A stretch of DNA of 8,600 bases from Acidianus hospitalis (GTDB lineage Archaea; Thermoproteota; Thermoprotei_A; Sulfolobales; Sulfolobaceae), in contig QEFD01000119.1 in assembly GCA_003086435.1 (NCBI GenBank), positions 1-8,600 on the forward strand, read 5' to 3'. Positions 1 through 6,082 of this stretch are shown here, in pieces; position 1 is the first letter of the stretch; the number at the start of each line of letters is the position of its first letter. Position numbers and translations under genes: made by a program. A model generated the notes under the pieces. The model was given only the letters and a program-made list of their open reading frames with translations, searched no databases and was not told the origin of the DNA.

Positions 1-524
1 CAATAGCGAGCATACTTCAGCTCTTGATGTATTTAGCAGCAGCGTCATTTGTAGGTAGTAGGCTTTTATTATCTTATGCGATAGATAGGATTTTACCAGA
101 TTTTGTAGCAGATGTCAATGAAAAATTACACGTTCCAATGAAAGCTATAGGAATATCAACTGCAACAGGACTTGCAGGCTTGATAGTGTTTTCTTTACCA
201 GTTACTTCTGCCTTTGCCTTTGTATTATCTAGTGTAGCAACCGCTTTGCTTTTATTATTCCCAATGACCGTAGTGTCTTTAGCAGTAGTGAGGAAAGGAG
301 ATAAGATTGCTAAAATAATTGCTGGTATAGCAATTCCGTACTTAATCTTCACGCTTTATCAATATTTAACAGTACCAGCGTTGGGAGCTAATACTACACT
401 AGGTTATACTTTATTAGCTGGCACTATAGCATTCCTTTTTGCATTGTTCTACATTTCGAAATATATAAGAAGAAAACAAGGTGTTGATCTGGATATGATA
501 TTTAGAGAAATTCCACCAGAATAA
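1..524 (+). CDS. APC-family amino acid permease, C-terminal fragment
   Basis: Partial gene: the reading frame is open to the left edge (first complete codon at position 3), so the N-terminal part lies outside the window; 173 residues are visible. An integral membrane transporter of the amino acid-polyamine-organocation superfamily is indicated by about five hydrophobic segments and by the family-typical stretch SRLLLSYAIDRILPDF following the first of them (compare the usual SRxxxAxxRDGxLP). The tail GVDLDMIFREIPPE is also typical of these permeases. The likely role is proton-coupled uptake or exchange of an amino acid or related amine; the substrate cannot be told from this part. It converges on the urease operon with 24 nt between the stop codons. 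An internal TTG/ATG pair at 24-29 is inside the membrane domain and is not the true start. Confidence 0.85.
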   Translation, partial: IASILQLLMYLAAASFVGSRLLLSYAIDRILPDFVADVNEKLHVPMKAIGISTATGLAGLIVFSLPVTSAFAFVLSSVATALLLLFPMTVVSLAVVRKGDKIAKIIAGIAIPYLIFTLYQYLTVPALGANTTLGYTLLAGTIAFLFALFYISKYIRRKQGVDLDMIFREIPPE

Positions 525-538
525 TTAGAGGAATTCTG
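517..538. terminator. inverted repeat between convergent genes
   Basis: CAGAAT (517-522) and ATTCTG (533-538) form 6-bp arms around a 10-nt loop, overlapping the stop codon of the permease and lying just past the ureD stop on the other strand. It is the only symmetric element in the 24-bp gap. A T-run on the plus strand follows only at about 573-578, inside ureD, so intrinsic termination is not clear-cut. A bidirectional terminator role is inferred from position. Confidence 0.3.
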
Positions 539-548
539 TAAGATAATG

Positions 549-1145
549 TTACCACCAATAATAATCTAAGTATTTTTTAACCTCAAGGTATACGTCCTTT
601 GAGTTCGATATTTTCCTTTCGACGTTAAATTCTCTCCCATGTACAGTGTATATATTTAATAATGAATTATTCCCCATGACGTAAGGGTTTAGATAATCGT
701 CGTTATTTACTCTAAAAACGTCATATACTAATAGCTCTCCCTTGCTATATATTTCAGTAATAGCCTTTATTTTCCCTTTATTAAATACTTCTCCGTGACC
801 TTCTCTACCTAAAGTAAATACTTCAACAATTAATGCCTCATTATCAACTTTGAATTTACTATGAATTTCTGCATTAGCCCCATTATAAAATAGTGTTGGA
901 TGAGGAATATAAGAAAAATTTCCCTCAACTTCAACATTTATTTTAACACTGCTATTTGAAAGTATTTTAGTATATCCTTGGTCTGTTATTATTTCATTAT
1001 TCCTAGCTATTATTTTTATGAATATTTCATCATCATGGGCCAAAACTTCTGAAGGATTTGCTAAAATTATTGTTTTTCCCACCCTGTAAGCATTTAAAGG
1101 TCCTTTTCTGTATATTCCTCCATTAACTTCCAAGTAGCCCAACAA
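549..1145 (-). CDS. ureD: urease accessory protein UreD/UreH (short form)
   Basis: Urease maturation scaffold, which binds apo-urease and forms a complex with UreF and UreG for nickel delivery. The 198-residue product carries recognisable UreD signatures: TDQGYTK at residues 54-60 (family: TTQGATK), [10 protein letters not shown] at 81-90 (family: LPQETILFxGA) and LGREGHGE at 112-119 (family: LGRxAxGE). UreD is commonly around 270 residues, so this form is compact. The start is TTG, with a second TTG directly after; a stop codon lies two codons upstream, and GGAGGA sits 8 nt before the first TTG, which settles the start. It overlaps the end of ureG by 23 nt, implying translational coupling, and is the last gene of the operon. 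The ending YYWW is unusually aromatic. Identification rests on motifs plus operon position; the sequence is divergent. Confidence 0.85.
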   Translation of the reverse strand: MLGYLEVNGGIYRKGPLNAYRVGKTIILANPSEVLAHDDEIFIKIIARNNEIITDQGYTKILSNSSVKINVEVEGNFSYIPHPTLFYNGANAEIHSKFKVDNEALIVEVFTLGREGHGEVFNKGKIKAITEIYSKGELLVYDVFRVNNDDYLNPYVMGNNSLLNIYTVHGREFNVERKISNSKDVYLEVKKYLDYYWW

Positions 1146-1752
1146 CTTTCAAATCCTCCATTAATATCTCCATTAATTCTTGCAAGCCTTCTCCTGTCTT
1201 AAGGCTTACGAAAACAGTTGGCTTCCCTTTCCTAACAATTTCCGCATCTTTCCTCATTTTATCCAGATTAGCATTTACATATGGAGCTAAATCAATTTTA
1301 TTAACAACTAGCAGGTCGCTTTCTGAAATTCCTAGCCCTCCTTTCCCTGGATATTTATCTCCTGCGGAAGTATCAAGAACGTAAATAGTGTAGTCTGCTA
1401 AAAGAGGGCTGAAAGTACTCATAACATTATCTCCGCCGCTTTCTATTAGAACTACGTCTAAGTCTCCTGATTTTTTAATTAAATTATCTATAGCCCTCAA
1501 GTTAAGTGAAGGGTCTTCCCTTATTGCTGTATGAGGACAACCTCCAGTTACTATTCCAACTAAATTTTCTTTAGGTATTATTTTCTCCTTAACAACTAAA
1601 TCCTCGTATACTCTCATTGCATCAGCATTTGAAACAACGTCATTAGTTATTATTCCAACTTTGAGACCTCTTTTAGTGAATTCTTTAGCTAAAAATTCTA
1701 TTAAGCTAGTTTTACCAGAGCCTACTGGTCCTAAAATACCTATCTTAATCAT
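1123..1752 (-). CDS. ureG: urease accessory GTPase UreG
   Basis: SIMIBI-class GTPase that carries nickel and uses GTP hydrolysis to drive its insertion into the urease active site. All main motifs are present in the 209-residue protein: P-loop GPVGSGKT at residues 8-15, the nickel-binding CPH motif at 72-74 within [17 protein letters not shown] at 104-109, and the guanine-specificity motif NKID at 151-154. The length is normal for the family. There is no His-rich N-terminal extension. The ATG start overlaps the ureF stop as ATGA, and AGGTG lies 8 nt upstream (1761-1765). The gene end overlaps ureD. This is one of the most secure identifications in the window. Confidence 0.97.
   Translation of the reverse strand: MIKIGILGPVGSGKTSLIEFLAKEFTKRGLKVGIITNDVVSNADAMRVYEDLVVKEKIIPKENLVGIVTGGCPHTAIREDPSLNLRAIDNLIKKSGDLDVVLIESGGDNVMSTFSPLLADYTIYVLDTSAGDKYPGKGGLGISESDLLVVNKIDLAPYVNANLDKMRKDAEIVRKGKPTVFVSLKTGEGLQELMEILMEDLKVVGLLGS
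1154..1159 (-). promoter_or_regulatory. ribosome binding site of ureD
   Basis: GGAGGA on the minus strand, 8 nt upstream of the TTG at 1145 and lying inside the end of ureG. It supports TTG as the true ureD start despite the overlap. Confidence 0.6.
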
Positions 1753-2315
1753 GACATGAACACCTTTGGTTCTCTATTTTCATGAAGCTTAGACAGAATA
1801 TCCTGTAAGGGGTTAAAAGGTGCAAATTCACTCTCCTCTTCATAAGATAATTCTAACATTAACTTCTGCCCTTGAATGAAGTCTATTGCTCCTAATCTAA
1901 TTGCAGAAAAAACCATTTGAGAAAGTTCACTGTAAGCAATACCTTCTAAGCAGTCCTTTTCATCAATTTTTAAACACTTACATAATCTAGCCATTACTAC
2001 TGGATATGTTCCAGGAGATTCGCCTTTTTTAACTTTTTCAAAGAATTTTTCTTCACATAAATTTAAGTAGACTATTGACCTACCCATGTTTACCGACATT
2101 TCTCTTAATTCCTTAGTAACCTTTGAGGCGTAAAGGATTTTATCAGCTTGCTCAGGATTAGTGAAAGCTAATTTTGCCATTACTAAGTCTCCTCTAATAA
2201 TGACATTCTTGTACACGGCTTTAATGAATTCTATTACATTAATTCCTCTAGCATAAGCTTCTTCAACTGCAGAAGAGTAATTAAAAGACCCTATAGGGAA
2301 TGCACTATCAAACAA
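1749..2315 (-). CDS. ureF: urease accessory protein UreF
   Basis: All-helical urease maturation protein that bridges UreD and UreG. Family features in the 188 residues from the TTG start: [13 protein letters not shown] at 2-14 (family: xDSAFPxGxFxxSxGLE), [13 protein letters not shown] at 68-80, YPVVMARL at 104-111, [14 protein letters not shown] at 137-150, and the closing block DILSKLHE...VFMS at 172-188 (family: DIxSMRHExxxSRLFxS). The protein is somewhat short for a UreF because the N-terminal residues before DSAFP are missing. Reading upstream in frame adds IFKFQ back to a stop codon; the first of these codons is ATT at 2330, preceded by a perfect GGTGAT 5 nt earlier, so the real product may be 193 residues from a non-standard start. 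The stop overlaps the ureG start by 4 nt. Confidence 0.93.
   Translation of the reverse strand: MFDSAFPIGSFNYSSAVEEAYARGINVIEFIKAVYKNVIIRGDLVMAKLAFTNPEQADKILYASKVTKELREMSVNMGRSIVYLNLCEEKFFEKVKKGESPGTYPVVMARLCKCLKIDEKDCLEGIAYSELSQMVFSAIRLGAIDFIQGQKLMLELSYEEESEFAPFNPLQDILSKLHENREPKVFMS
1761..1765 (-). promoter_or_regulatory. ribosome binding site of ureG
   Basis: AGGTG on the minus strand, 8 nt upstream of the ureG ATG at 1752, inside the ureF coding end. It is a GGTG-type site as expected for Sulfolobales internal operon genes. Confidence 0.5.
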
Positions 2316-2322
2316 CTGAAAC

Positions 2323-2775
2323 TTAAAAATTTATCATCACCACCGTAGGTTCTAAGTTAGGAATGAATACCTCCTTTTTTGTATAAGGTTGATGCTCTTT
2401 CAACTTCTCCAGTAATAATTCTTTGCCCATATCGGTGGGAATAATTACTTCATTATTCCTCAGCATAACTCTCATGTGCATATTACCCAGTTCAAATCCT
2501 AACTTAAATGCCTCACTTAAATCATTTAGTGAGAAAGCTATTACTTCTTCTGGTTTTCTTTTTATTAGCACCAACTTTCCTTCATCTGTTTCAAATATAT
2601 CTCCGTCGTTTAAACTAATTCCTCTCAAATTCACTATTATTTCCTTTCCGTCCTCAGTTATTATTTTACATCTTAACCTTTCAAAGCACTGCCTATCAGC
2701 GTAAACAATTGTTACGTTGTTTGTGCCCAACTCCTTTTCGTTCCCAACCTTTTTTATAAGCTTCATTTTCACCAC
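2323..2775 (-). CDS. ureE: urease accessory metallochaperone UreE
   Basis: Nickel-binding chaperone that supplies metal to the UreD-UreF-UreG assembly. In the 150 residues, the N-terminal domain shows the pattern RLRCKIITEDGKEI then LRGISLNDGDIFETDEG (residues 34-66), matching the family's RxRxxLxxxxGxE...LxxGxxLxxGDxL. The C-terminal domain has LGNMH at 96-100; its His100 matches the conserved metal-binding His of the GNRH motif. There is no His-rich tail, so bulk nickel storage is unlikely. The GTG start abuts the ureC stop (TAAGTG). An alternative ATG three codons later at 2766 has GGTGA only 2 nt upstream, so either start is possible. The 3' end holds the ureF ribosome binding site. Confidence 0.9.
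   Translation of the reverse strand: MVKMKLIKKVGNEKELGTNNVTIVYADRQCFERLRCKIITEDGKEIIVNLRGISLNDGDIFETDEGKLVLIKRKPEEVIAFSLNDLSEAFKLGFELGNMHMRVMLRNNEVIIPTDMGKELLLEKLKEHQPYTKKEVFIPNLEPTVVMINF
2336..2341 (-). promoter_or_regulatory. strong ribosome binding site pointing to an ATT start of ureF
   Basis: GGTGAT on the minus strand inside the 3' end of ureE. It is 5 nt from an in-frame ATT (2330-2328) but 20 nt from the TTG at 2315. The spacing therefore favours ATT as the ureF start; no ATG or GTG exists in frame between the upstream stop (2333-2331) and the DSAFP motif. Confidence 0.45.
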
Positions 2776-4449
2776 TTAAAACATGAAGTATAATTGAGTT
2801 AAGGGTAAGCTCTTAGCAGGTGGTACTTTAGGAACTACGCCGTCAACCTTTACTTCGTAAGTATCTGGGTCAACCTCTATTTTAGGCAAGGAATTATTAT
2901 ATTTCATATCCTTTTTACCCAATTTCCTAGTATTCTTTACCGGCAAAACTCTTCTCTTAAGGATTTTAGAGGCTTCATTAACTCCTTCTTGGGAAGTAAA
3001 GAAGAACGAAACCATCGGGGCTGAGTAGTAACCAAACATTGGTTTATATAACACTGGCTGGGCATATGCAATCGACGCATTAGTTTCTCCCATTAAAGCC
3101 CACGCAATTGCACCTCCTTTAATTACCATGTAAGGTTTTACTGGAAAGAATTTAGGATTCCAAAGTACAATATCAGCTATTCTTCCTGGTAATAAACTCC
3201 CTACATAGTCGGAAATTCCATGAGTAATTGCCGGGTTAATAGTGATTTTAGCTAAATATCTTAAAACTCTGAAGTTATCGTCCATTTTTATTAAACCTAA
3301 TTCCTTCATCTTATGTGCCAATTGAAAAGTTCTTATTCCTGTTTCTCCAACTCTTCCCATTGCTTGTGAGTCGGACGACATCATGCTAATTGCCCCTAGG
3401 TCATGTAAATAGTCCTCCGCAGCCATAGTCTCAGCCCTTATTCTCGATTCGGCGTAAGCAACGTCTTCTGGGACTTTTGGATTTAAATGATGTACTGCCA
3501 TTAACATTTCTAAGTGTTCCTCATAGGTGTGTATAGTATAAGGCTTTGTAGGATTTGTTGAAGAAGGTAAGACGTTTGGCTCACCTGCAATCCTTATTAT
3601 GTCGGGTGCATGACCTCCACCTGCTCCTTCAACGTGATATGCGTGAATTGTCCTTCCTCCAATTGCATTCAAAGTATCTTCTAAGTACCCGCTCTCGTTT
3701 GAAGTATCTGTATGTATAGTAACTTGAACATCGTATTCATCTGCTACCGTCAAAGTTTCATCTATTACTCTCGGCATAGCTCCCCAATCCTCGTGAACTT
3801 TAAAACCGCAAGCTCCCGCCTCAATAGCTTTTTCCATTGTTATCCTACTAGAGGAACCTTTACCTGTTAAGCCGAAGTTCATAGGGAATACATCTAAGGC
3901 TTGCATCATTATCTTTAAGTTCCAACTACCAGGCGTAGCGGTAACTGCTTTAGTACCTTCTGCCGGACCAGTTCCTCCACCTATTATTGTAGTAAAACCT
4001 GCAGATAAAGCATCAAAGACCTGCTGAGGAGCAACCCAATGAACGTGAGTATCTATAAATCCTGGAGTAGCAATTAGCCCTTCTCCAGATATTATTTCAG
4101 TATTAGAGCCTACTACAAAATCAACTCCGTCCATTGTAAAAGGATTTCCAGCGTGACCTATTCCAACTATTATGCCGTCTTTTATACCTATGTCTGCCTT
4201 TACAATTCCTATCATAGGATCTATTATTACTGCATTAGTTATAACAAGATCCATTGCCTCTTCTTCTTTAGCTGTAGGTAGTAAGCCCAAACCATCCCTT
4301 GCTACTTTTCCAGCGCCAAATACTAGTTCCTCACCCTTAGTTATTAGATCCTTCTCTATTGTTACATAAAGGTTGGTGTCAGCTAACCTTATCTTATCTC
4401 CTTCTGTAGGTCCATAAAGTTCTGCATATCTTTCCCTAGGTATTTTCAC
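2776..4449 (-). CDS. ureC: urease alpha subunit UreC (catalytic)
   Basis: Nickel-dependent amidohydrolase splitting urea into ammonia and carbamate. The 557-residue chain keeps Klebsiella numbering closely. Visible ligands: His135 and His137 (FIDTHVHW), Lys217, the residue normally carbamylated (GFKVHEDWG), His219, His246, His272 ([10 protein letters not shown]) and Asp360 (SSDSQAMGR). The flap general-acid His320 and Arg336 are kept. The N-terminal [18 protein letters not shown] and C-terminal QLYFMF are typical. The flap Cys319 is replaced by Val (LMAVHHL instead of LMVCHHL). The start is GTG, overlapping the ureAB stop as GTGA, with AGGGG 6 nt upstream (4456-4460). Length and motifs indicate a functional enzyme that depends on the accessory genes downstream. 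Confidence 0.99.
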   Translation of the reverse strand: MKIPRERYAELYGPTEGDKIRLADTNLYVTIEKDLITKGEELVFGAGKVARDGLGLLPTAKEEEAMDLVITNAVIIDPMIGIVKADIGIKDGIIVGIGHAGNPFTMDGVDFVVGSNTEIISGEGLIATPGFIDTHVHWVAPQQVFDALSAGFTTIIGGGTGPAEGTKAVTATPGSWNLKIMMQALDVFPMNFGLTGKGSSSRITMEKAIEAGACGFKVHEDWGAMPRVIDETLTVADEYDVQVTIHTDTSNESGYLEDTLNAIGGRTIHAYHVEGAGGGHAPDIIRIAGEPNVLPSSTNPTKPYTIHTYEEHLEMLMAVHHLNPKVPEDVAYAESRIRAETMAAEDYLHDLGAISMMSSDSQAMGRVGETGIRTFQLAHKMKELGLIKMDDNFRVLRYLAKITINPAITHGISDYVGSLLPGRIADIVLWNPKFFPVKPYMVIKGGAIAWALMGETNASIAYAQPVLYKPMFGYYSAPMVSFFFTSQEGVNEASKILKRRVLPVKNTRKLGKKDMKYNNSLPKIEVDPDTYEVKVDGVVPKVPPAKSLPLTQLYFMF

Positions 4450-5099
4450 ATGAATCCCCTCTCTTTCGCCTTGTTTATTGCTTCGCTCTTATTATGATCC
4501 AAGGAACCTTCAGTTAAGCCATTTAATCCAGTTACTCTCCTATTTCCTCCAATTTTTCTTATTTTTACTACTTTAGTTTGCCCCGGCTCAAACCTTATTG
4601 CTGTACCTGCAGGAATTGCCAATCTGAAACCAAAGGCTTTTTCTCTATCCATCTTTAAAGCCTTATTTACTTCAAATAGGTGAAAATGAGAACTAACTTG
4701 TATTGGCCTATCGCCAGTGTTAGTAATTTCTATTTCTCCGTCTTCCGGTATTTCTATTTCTCCTTCTTTTATTTCAAAGGTCCTCATGGATGACGAAGAT
4801 TTTATTGGATTTCTTACAGTAACTAATTTTGTTCCATCTGGGAAAGTTGCCTCAACTTGTACAATGTCTAACAAATCCGGAACTCCTTCCATTACATCTT
4901 CTTCCTTCAAAAGTTCTTGAGCTCCCTTTATTATTTCACTCATTGGCTTTCCTTCTCTTGCACTTTCCATAATGTAATCAGCTATTATTGCCATTGCCTC
5001 CTCGTAATTCAACTTTAGCCCTTTAGCTTTCCTTCTCCTAGCTAACTCTGCAGCCCAAGAAATGAGAAGTTTTTCCTGCTCTCTGGGAGTTAGAAACAT
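4446..5099 (-). CDS. ureAB: fused urease gamma-beta subunit (UreA-UreB)
   Basis: Structural subunit of urease in which gamma and beta are one 217-residue chain, as in the Helicobacter protein named UreA. Residues 1-99 are the gamma part: [20 protein letters not shown] at 3-22, [13 protein letters not shown] at 27-39, and VEGV-like DVMEGVPD...[14 protein letters not shown] at 68-95. Residues from about 105 are the beta part: [17 protein letters not shown] at 129-145, [17 protein letters not shown] at 158-174, and [12 protein letters not shown] at 184-195. It ends in an AKERGF tail, also seen in Helicobacter-type fusions. The ATG is preceded by no good ribosome binding site but by a TATA-like element about 30 nt upstream, suggesting a very short leader. 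It is the first gene of the operon. Confidence 0.97.
   Translation of the reverse strand: MFLTPREQEKLLISWAAELARRRKAKGLKLNYEEAMAIIADYIMESAREGKPMSEIIKGAQELLKEEDVMEGVPDLLDIVQVEATFPDGTKLVTVRNPIKSSSSMRTFEIKEGEIEIPEDGEIEITNTGDRPIQVSSHFHLFEVNKALKMDREKAFGFRLAIPAGTAIRFEPGQTKVVKIRKIGGNRRVTGLNGLTEGSLDHNKSEAINKAKERGFM
4456..4460 (-). promoter_or_regulatory. ribosome binding site of ureC
   Basis: AGGGG on the minus strand, 6 nt upstream of the GTG at 4449, within the last codons of ureAB. It supports the GTG start with a 4-nt overlap. Confidence 0.45.
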
Positions 5100-5114
5100 T
5101 TCCTATCTAGGAAA
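5099..5114. promoter_or_regulatory. perfect inverted repeat at the urease operon start (candidate operator)
   Basis: TTTCCTA (5099-5105) and TAGGAAA (5108-5114) form perfect 7-bp arms separated by 2 nt. The element covers the predicted transcription start and touches the first base of the ureAB ATG. Its position between TATA box and start codon is where archaeal repressors often bind. No regulator gene is in the window, so the binding protein is unknown. Confidence 0.5.
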
Positions 5115-5126
5115 ACTCATTGAATC

Positions 5127-5136
5127 TTAATAAAAA
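5127..5136 (-). promoter_or_regulatory. TATA box of the urease operon
   Basis: TTTTTATTAA on the minus strand, preceded by an A-rich stretch (minus-strand bases 5150 to 5138) that can serve as a BRE. The centre lies about 32 nt upstream of the ureAB ATG, putting the transcript start near 5105 and giving a leader of only a few bases. The region is AT-rich throughout, so the exact box is uncertain. Confidence 0.5.
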
Positions 5137-5251
5137 CTTTTTTATTTTTATCATTAAATACTGTTTATTTTATTTAAAAAAGCTCTATCAATTTTAAAGT
5201 CTTAACTATCAAAGGGTAATGTATTATTTAAAAATTAAAAAGATTTCAGCA

Positions 5252-5270
5252 AGAGGAAATATAAACCTCT
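5252..5270. promoter_or_regulatory. inverted repeat enclosing the TATA box (candidate operator)
   Basis: AGAGG (5252-5256) and CCTCT (5266-5270) are complementary 5-bp arms that bracket the AAATATAAA box exactly. A protein bound here would block TBP. The arms are short, so chance is possible. Confidence 0.3.
5257..5265 (+). promoter_or_regulatory. TATA box of the nucleoside phosphorylase-like gene
   Basis: AAATATAAA centred at 5261, 27 nt before the ATG at 5288, which would make the mRNA leaderless. A second AT-rich candidate, ATTTAAAAA at 5226-5234, would give a leader of about 30 nt containing GGGAG (5275-5279). Confidence 0.5.
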
Positions 5271-5287
5271 AGAAGGGAGAAACTTAT

Positions 5288-5947
5288 ATGCTAGTTTTAG
5301 AAAGGAAAGTTCCAGAAAAATGCGTTATAGTTGAGGAACCTGAAGTTGCCGAAATAATTTCATCTTTCATTAACGTTAAGGAGGAAATTAGGAAAAGAGG
5401 ATTTTTAATATTCATTGGAGAAAGAAAAGGTAAAGAAATAGTAATCTCTACTCATGGAGTTGGAGGTCCATCGACTTCCCTTATTATTAATGAGTTAGTA
5501 GGTAATGGAGCTAAGCTCATTCTAAGGTACGGCACAGCAGGCTCATTAAACGAGAAAATTAAGGTAGGCAGTTATTTTATTCCAATAGGAGTAACTCATC
5601 ACGACAAGAGTTCTCTATATCAGATTATTAGAGAAGATATAATGCCCGCTTTATCTCCAGACTTAGAATTAGCTTACAAACTTTATTATTTTCTCAAGTC
5701 TCAAGGATTAGAAGTTAATTATGGCACCTTATTTCAGAGCGACGATTTCTATTCAGAGAGTCATTTAAAATTTGACGATGCTGTAGATATGGAGAGCGGT
5801 ACAATTTTCCTATTAAGTAAGATTCACGGCATAAGGAGTGCATCATTACTTATAATTGCCAATTATAAGGGAAAATGGATTAACTATGAAGAAATATATA
5901 GAAGGGATTCTGAAAAGGTTCTAGATTTTCTCATTAACTTTGTTTAA
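5288..5947 (+). CDS. divergent nucleoside phosphorylase/nucleosidase-fold protein
   Basis: A 219-residue member of the PNP/uridine phosphorylase/MTA phosphorylase superfamily, cytoplasmic. Family landmarks: RGF at residues 37-39, THGVGGPSTSLIINEL at 55-70, LRYGTAGSL at 79-87 including the phosphate-contacting Arg80, FQSDDFYSES at 149-158 and DMESGTIFLLSK at 167-178. It aligns along its length with archaeal MTA phosphorylase as I recall it. Two motifs are altered: the N-terminal GDPGR phosphate loop reads EEPEV (16-20), and the SDN motif with the catalytic Asp near the end reads AN (191-192, in LLIIANYKGKW). It also lacks the QxR pair of uridine phosphorylase. Function is therefore open: a nucleosidase, a phosphorylase with altered chemistry, or a non-enzymatic binding protein. 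Next to a base deaminase and a permease, nucleoside or base salvage is the best guess. It probably has its own promoter and a leaderless ATG. Confidence 0.8.
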   Translation: MLVLERKVPEKCVIVEEPEVAEIISSFINVKEEIRKRGFLIFIGERKGKEIVISTHGVGGPSTSLIINELVGNGAKLILRYGTAGSLNEKIKVGSYFIPIGVTHHDKSSLYQIIREDIMPALSPDLELAYKLYYFLKSQGLEVNYGTLFQSDDFYSESHLKFDDAVDMESGTIFLLSKIHGIRSASLLIIANYKGKWINYEEIYRRDSEKVLDFLINFV

Positions 5948-5952
5948 ACAAA
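5939..5952. repeat. 14-bp perfect palindrome over a stop codon
   Basis: TTTGTTTAAACAAA is perfectly self-complementary and contains the TAA stop (5945-5947) of the nucleoside phosphorylase-like gene. It may be a protein-binding site or a component of 3'-end formation; it is AT-rich and may be chance. Confidence 0.35.
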
Positions 5953-5964
5953 ACTTTCCTTTAT

Positions 5965-5989
5965 GATTTAAAAATTTGAAATCTTTTTT
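5965..5989 (+). terminator. weak hairpin with T6 tract after the phosphorylase-like gene
   Basis: GATTT (5965-5969) pairs with AAATC (5979-5983), followed at once by six T residues (5984-5989). Archaeal termination relies mainly on the T-tract; the 5-bp AT-rich stem is marginal. The location, 18 nt after the stop codon, fits a terminator that separates this gene from the MFS gene. Confidence 0.45.
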
Positions 5990-6050
5990 AATTATCTTCT
6001 ATTGTTATGCGCAGAGAACTTAATAATTTTTAATAAATAGGCAGGATACG

Positions 6051-6058
6051 TTTAAAAA
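6051..6058 (+). promoter_or_regulatory. TATA box of the MFS permease gene
   Basis: TTTAAAAA centred about 28 nt before the ATG at 6083. It predicts transcription beginning at or next to that ATG (leaderless). It also argues against the TTG at 6059, which lies directly beside the box and would be upstream of the transcript start. Confidence 0.6.
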
Positions 6059-6076
6059 TTGCTTAAAATAGCAATT
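6057..6076. promoter_or_regulatory. inverted repeat between TATA box and MFS start (candidate operator)
   Basis: AATTGCT (6057-6063) and AGCAATT (6070-6076) are perfect 7-bp arms with a 6-nt spacer, starting in the TATA box and ending 6 nt before the leaderless ATG. This placement suits a repressor that blocks RNA polymerase. The binding protein is unknown. Confidence 0.45.
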
Positions 6077-6082
6077 ATCTTA

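Noticed and set aside
24..29. TTG/ATG as the start of the permease
   Set aside because: The frame continues open to the window edge with more membrane-type residues, and a 166-residue product would lack half of the APC fold.
74..352. Minus-strand frame of 92 codons
   Set aside because: Antisense to the clear APC permease coding sequence; no family resemblance and no promoter or ribosome binding site.
2423..2704. Plus-strand frame of 93 codons inside ureE
   Set aside because: Antisense shadow of ureE; composition rich in Ser and Ile as expected from complementing a real gene.
2773..2775. Frameshift or broken junction between ureC and ureE
   Set aside because: The stop and GTG start simply abut (TAAGTG), and both proteins are complete at their ends.
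4172..4369. Plus-strand frame of 65 codons inside ureC
   Set aside because: Antisense shadow of the well-conserved UreC N-terminal region.
4717..4920. Plus-strand frame of 67 codons inside ureAB
   Set aside because: Antisense shadow of the fused subunit; low-complexity Ser-rich product.
5100..5287. Small RNA or small gene in the divergent intergenic region
   Set aside because: Only AT-rich promoter-like sequence, T-runs and short inverted repeats are seen; no sustained stem-loop or coding frame with support.
6059..6061. TTG as start of the MFS permease (400-residue version)
   Set aside because: It lies beside the TATA box, upstream of the expected transcript start; the ATG at 6083 has correct spacing and gives a normal N-terminus.
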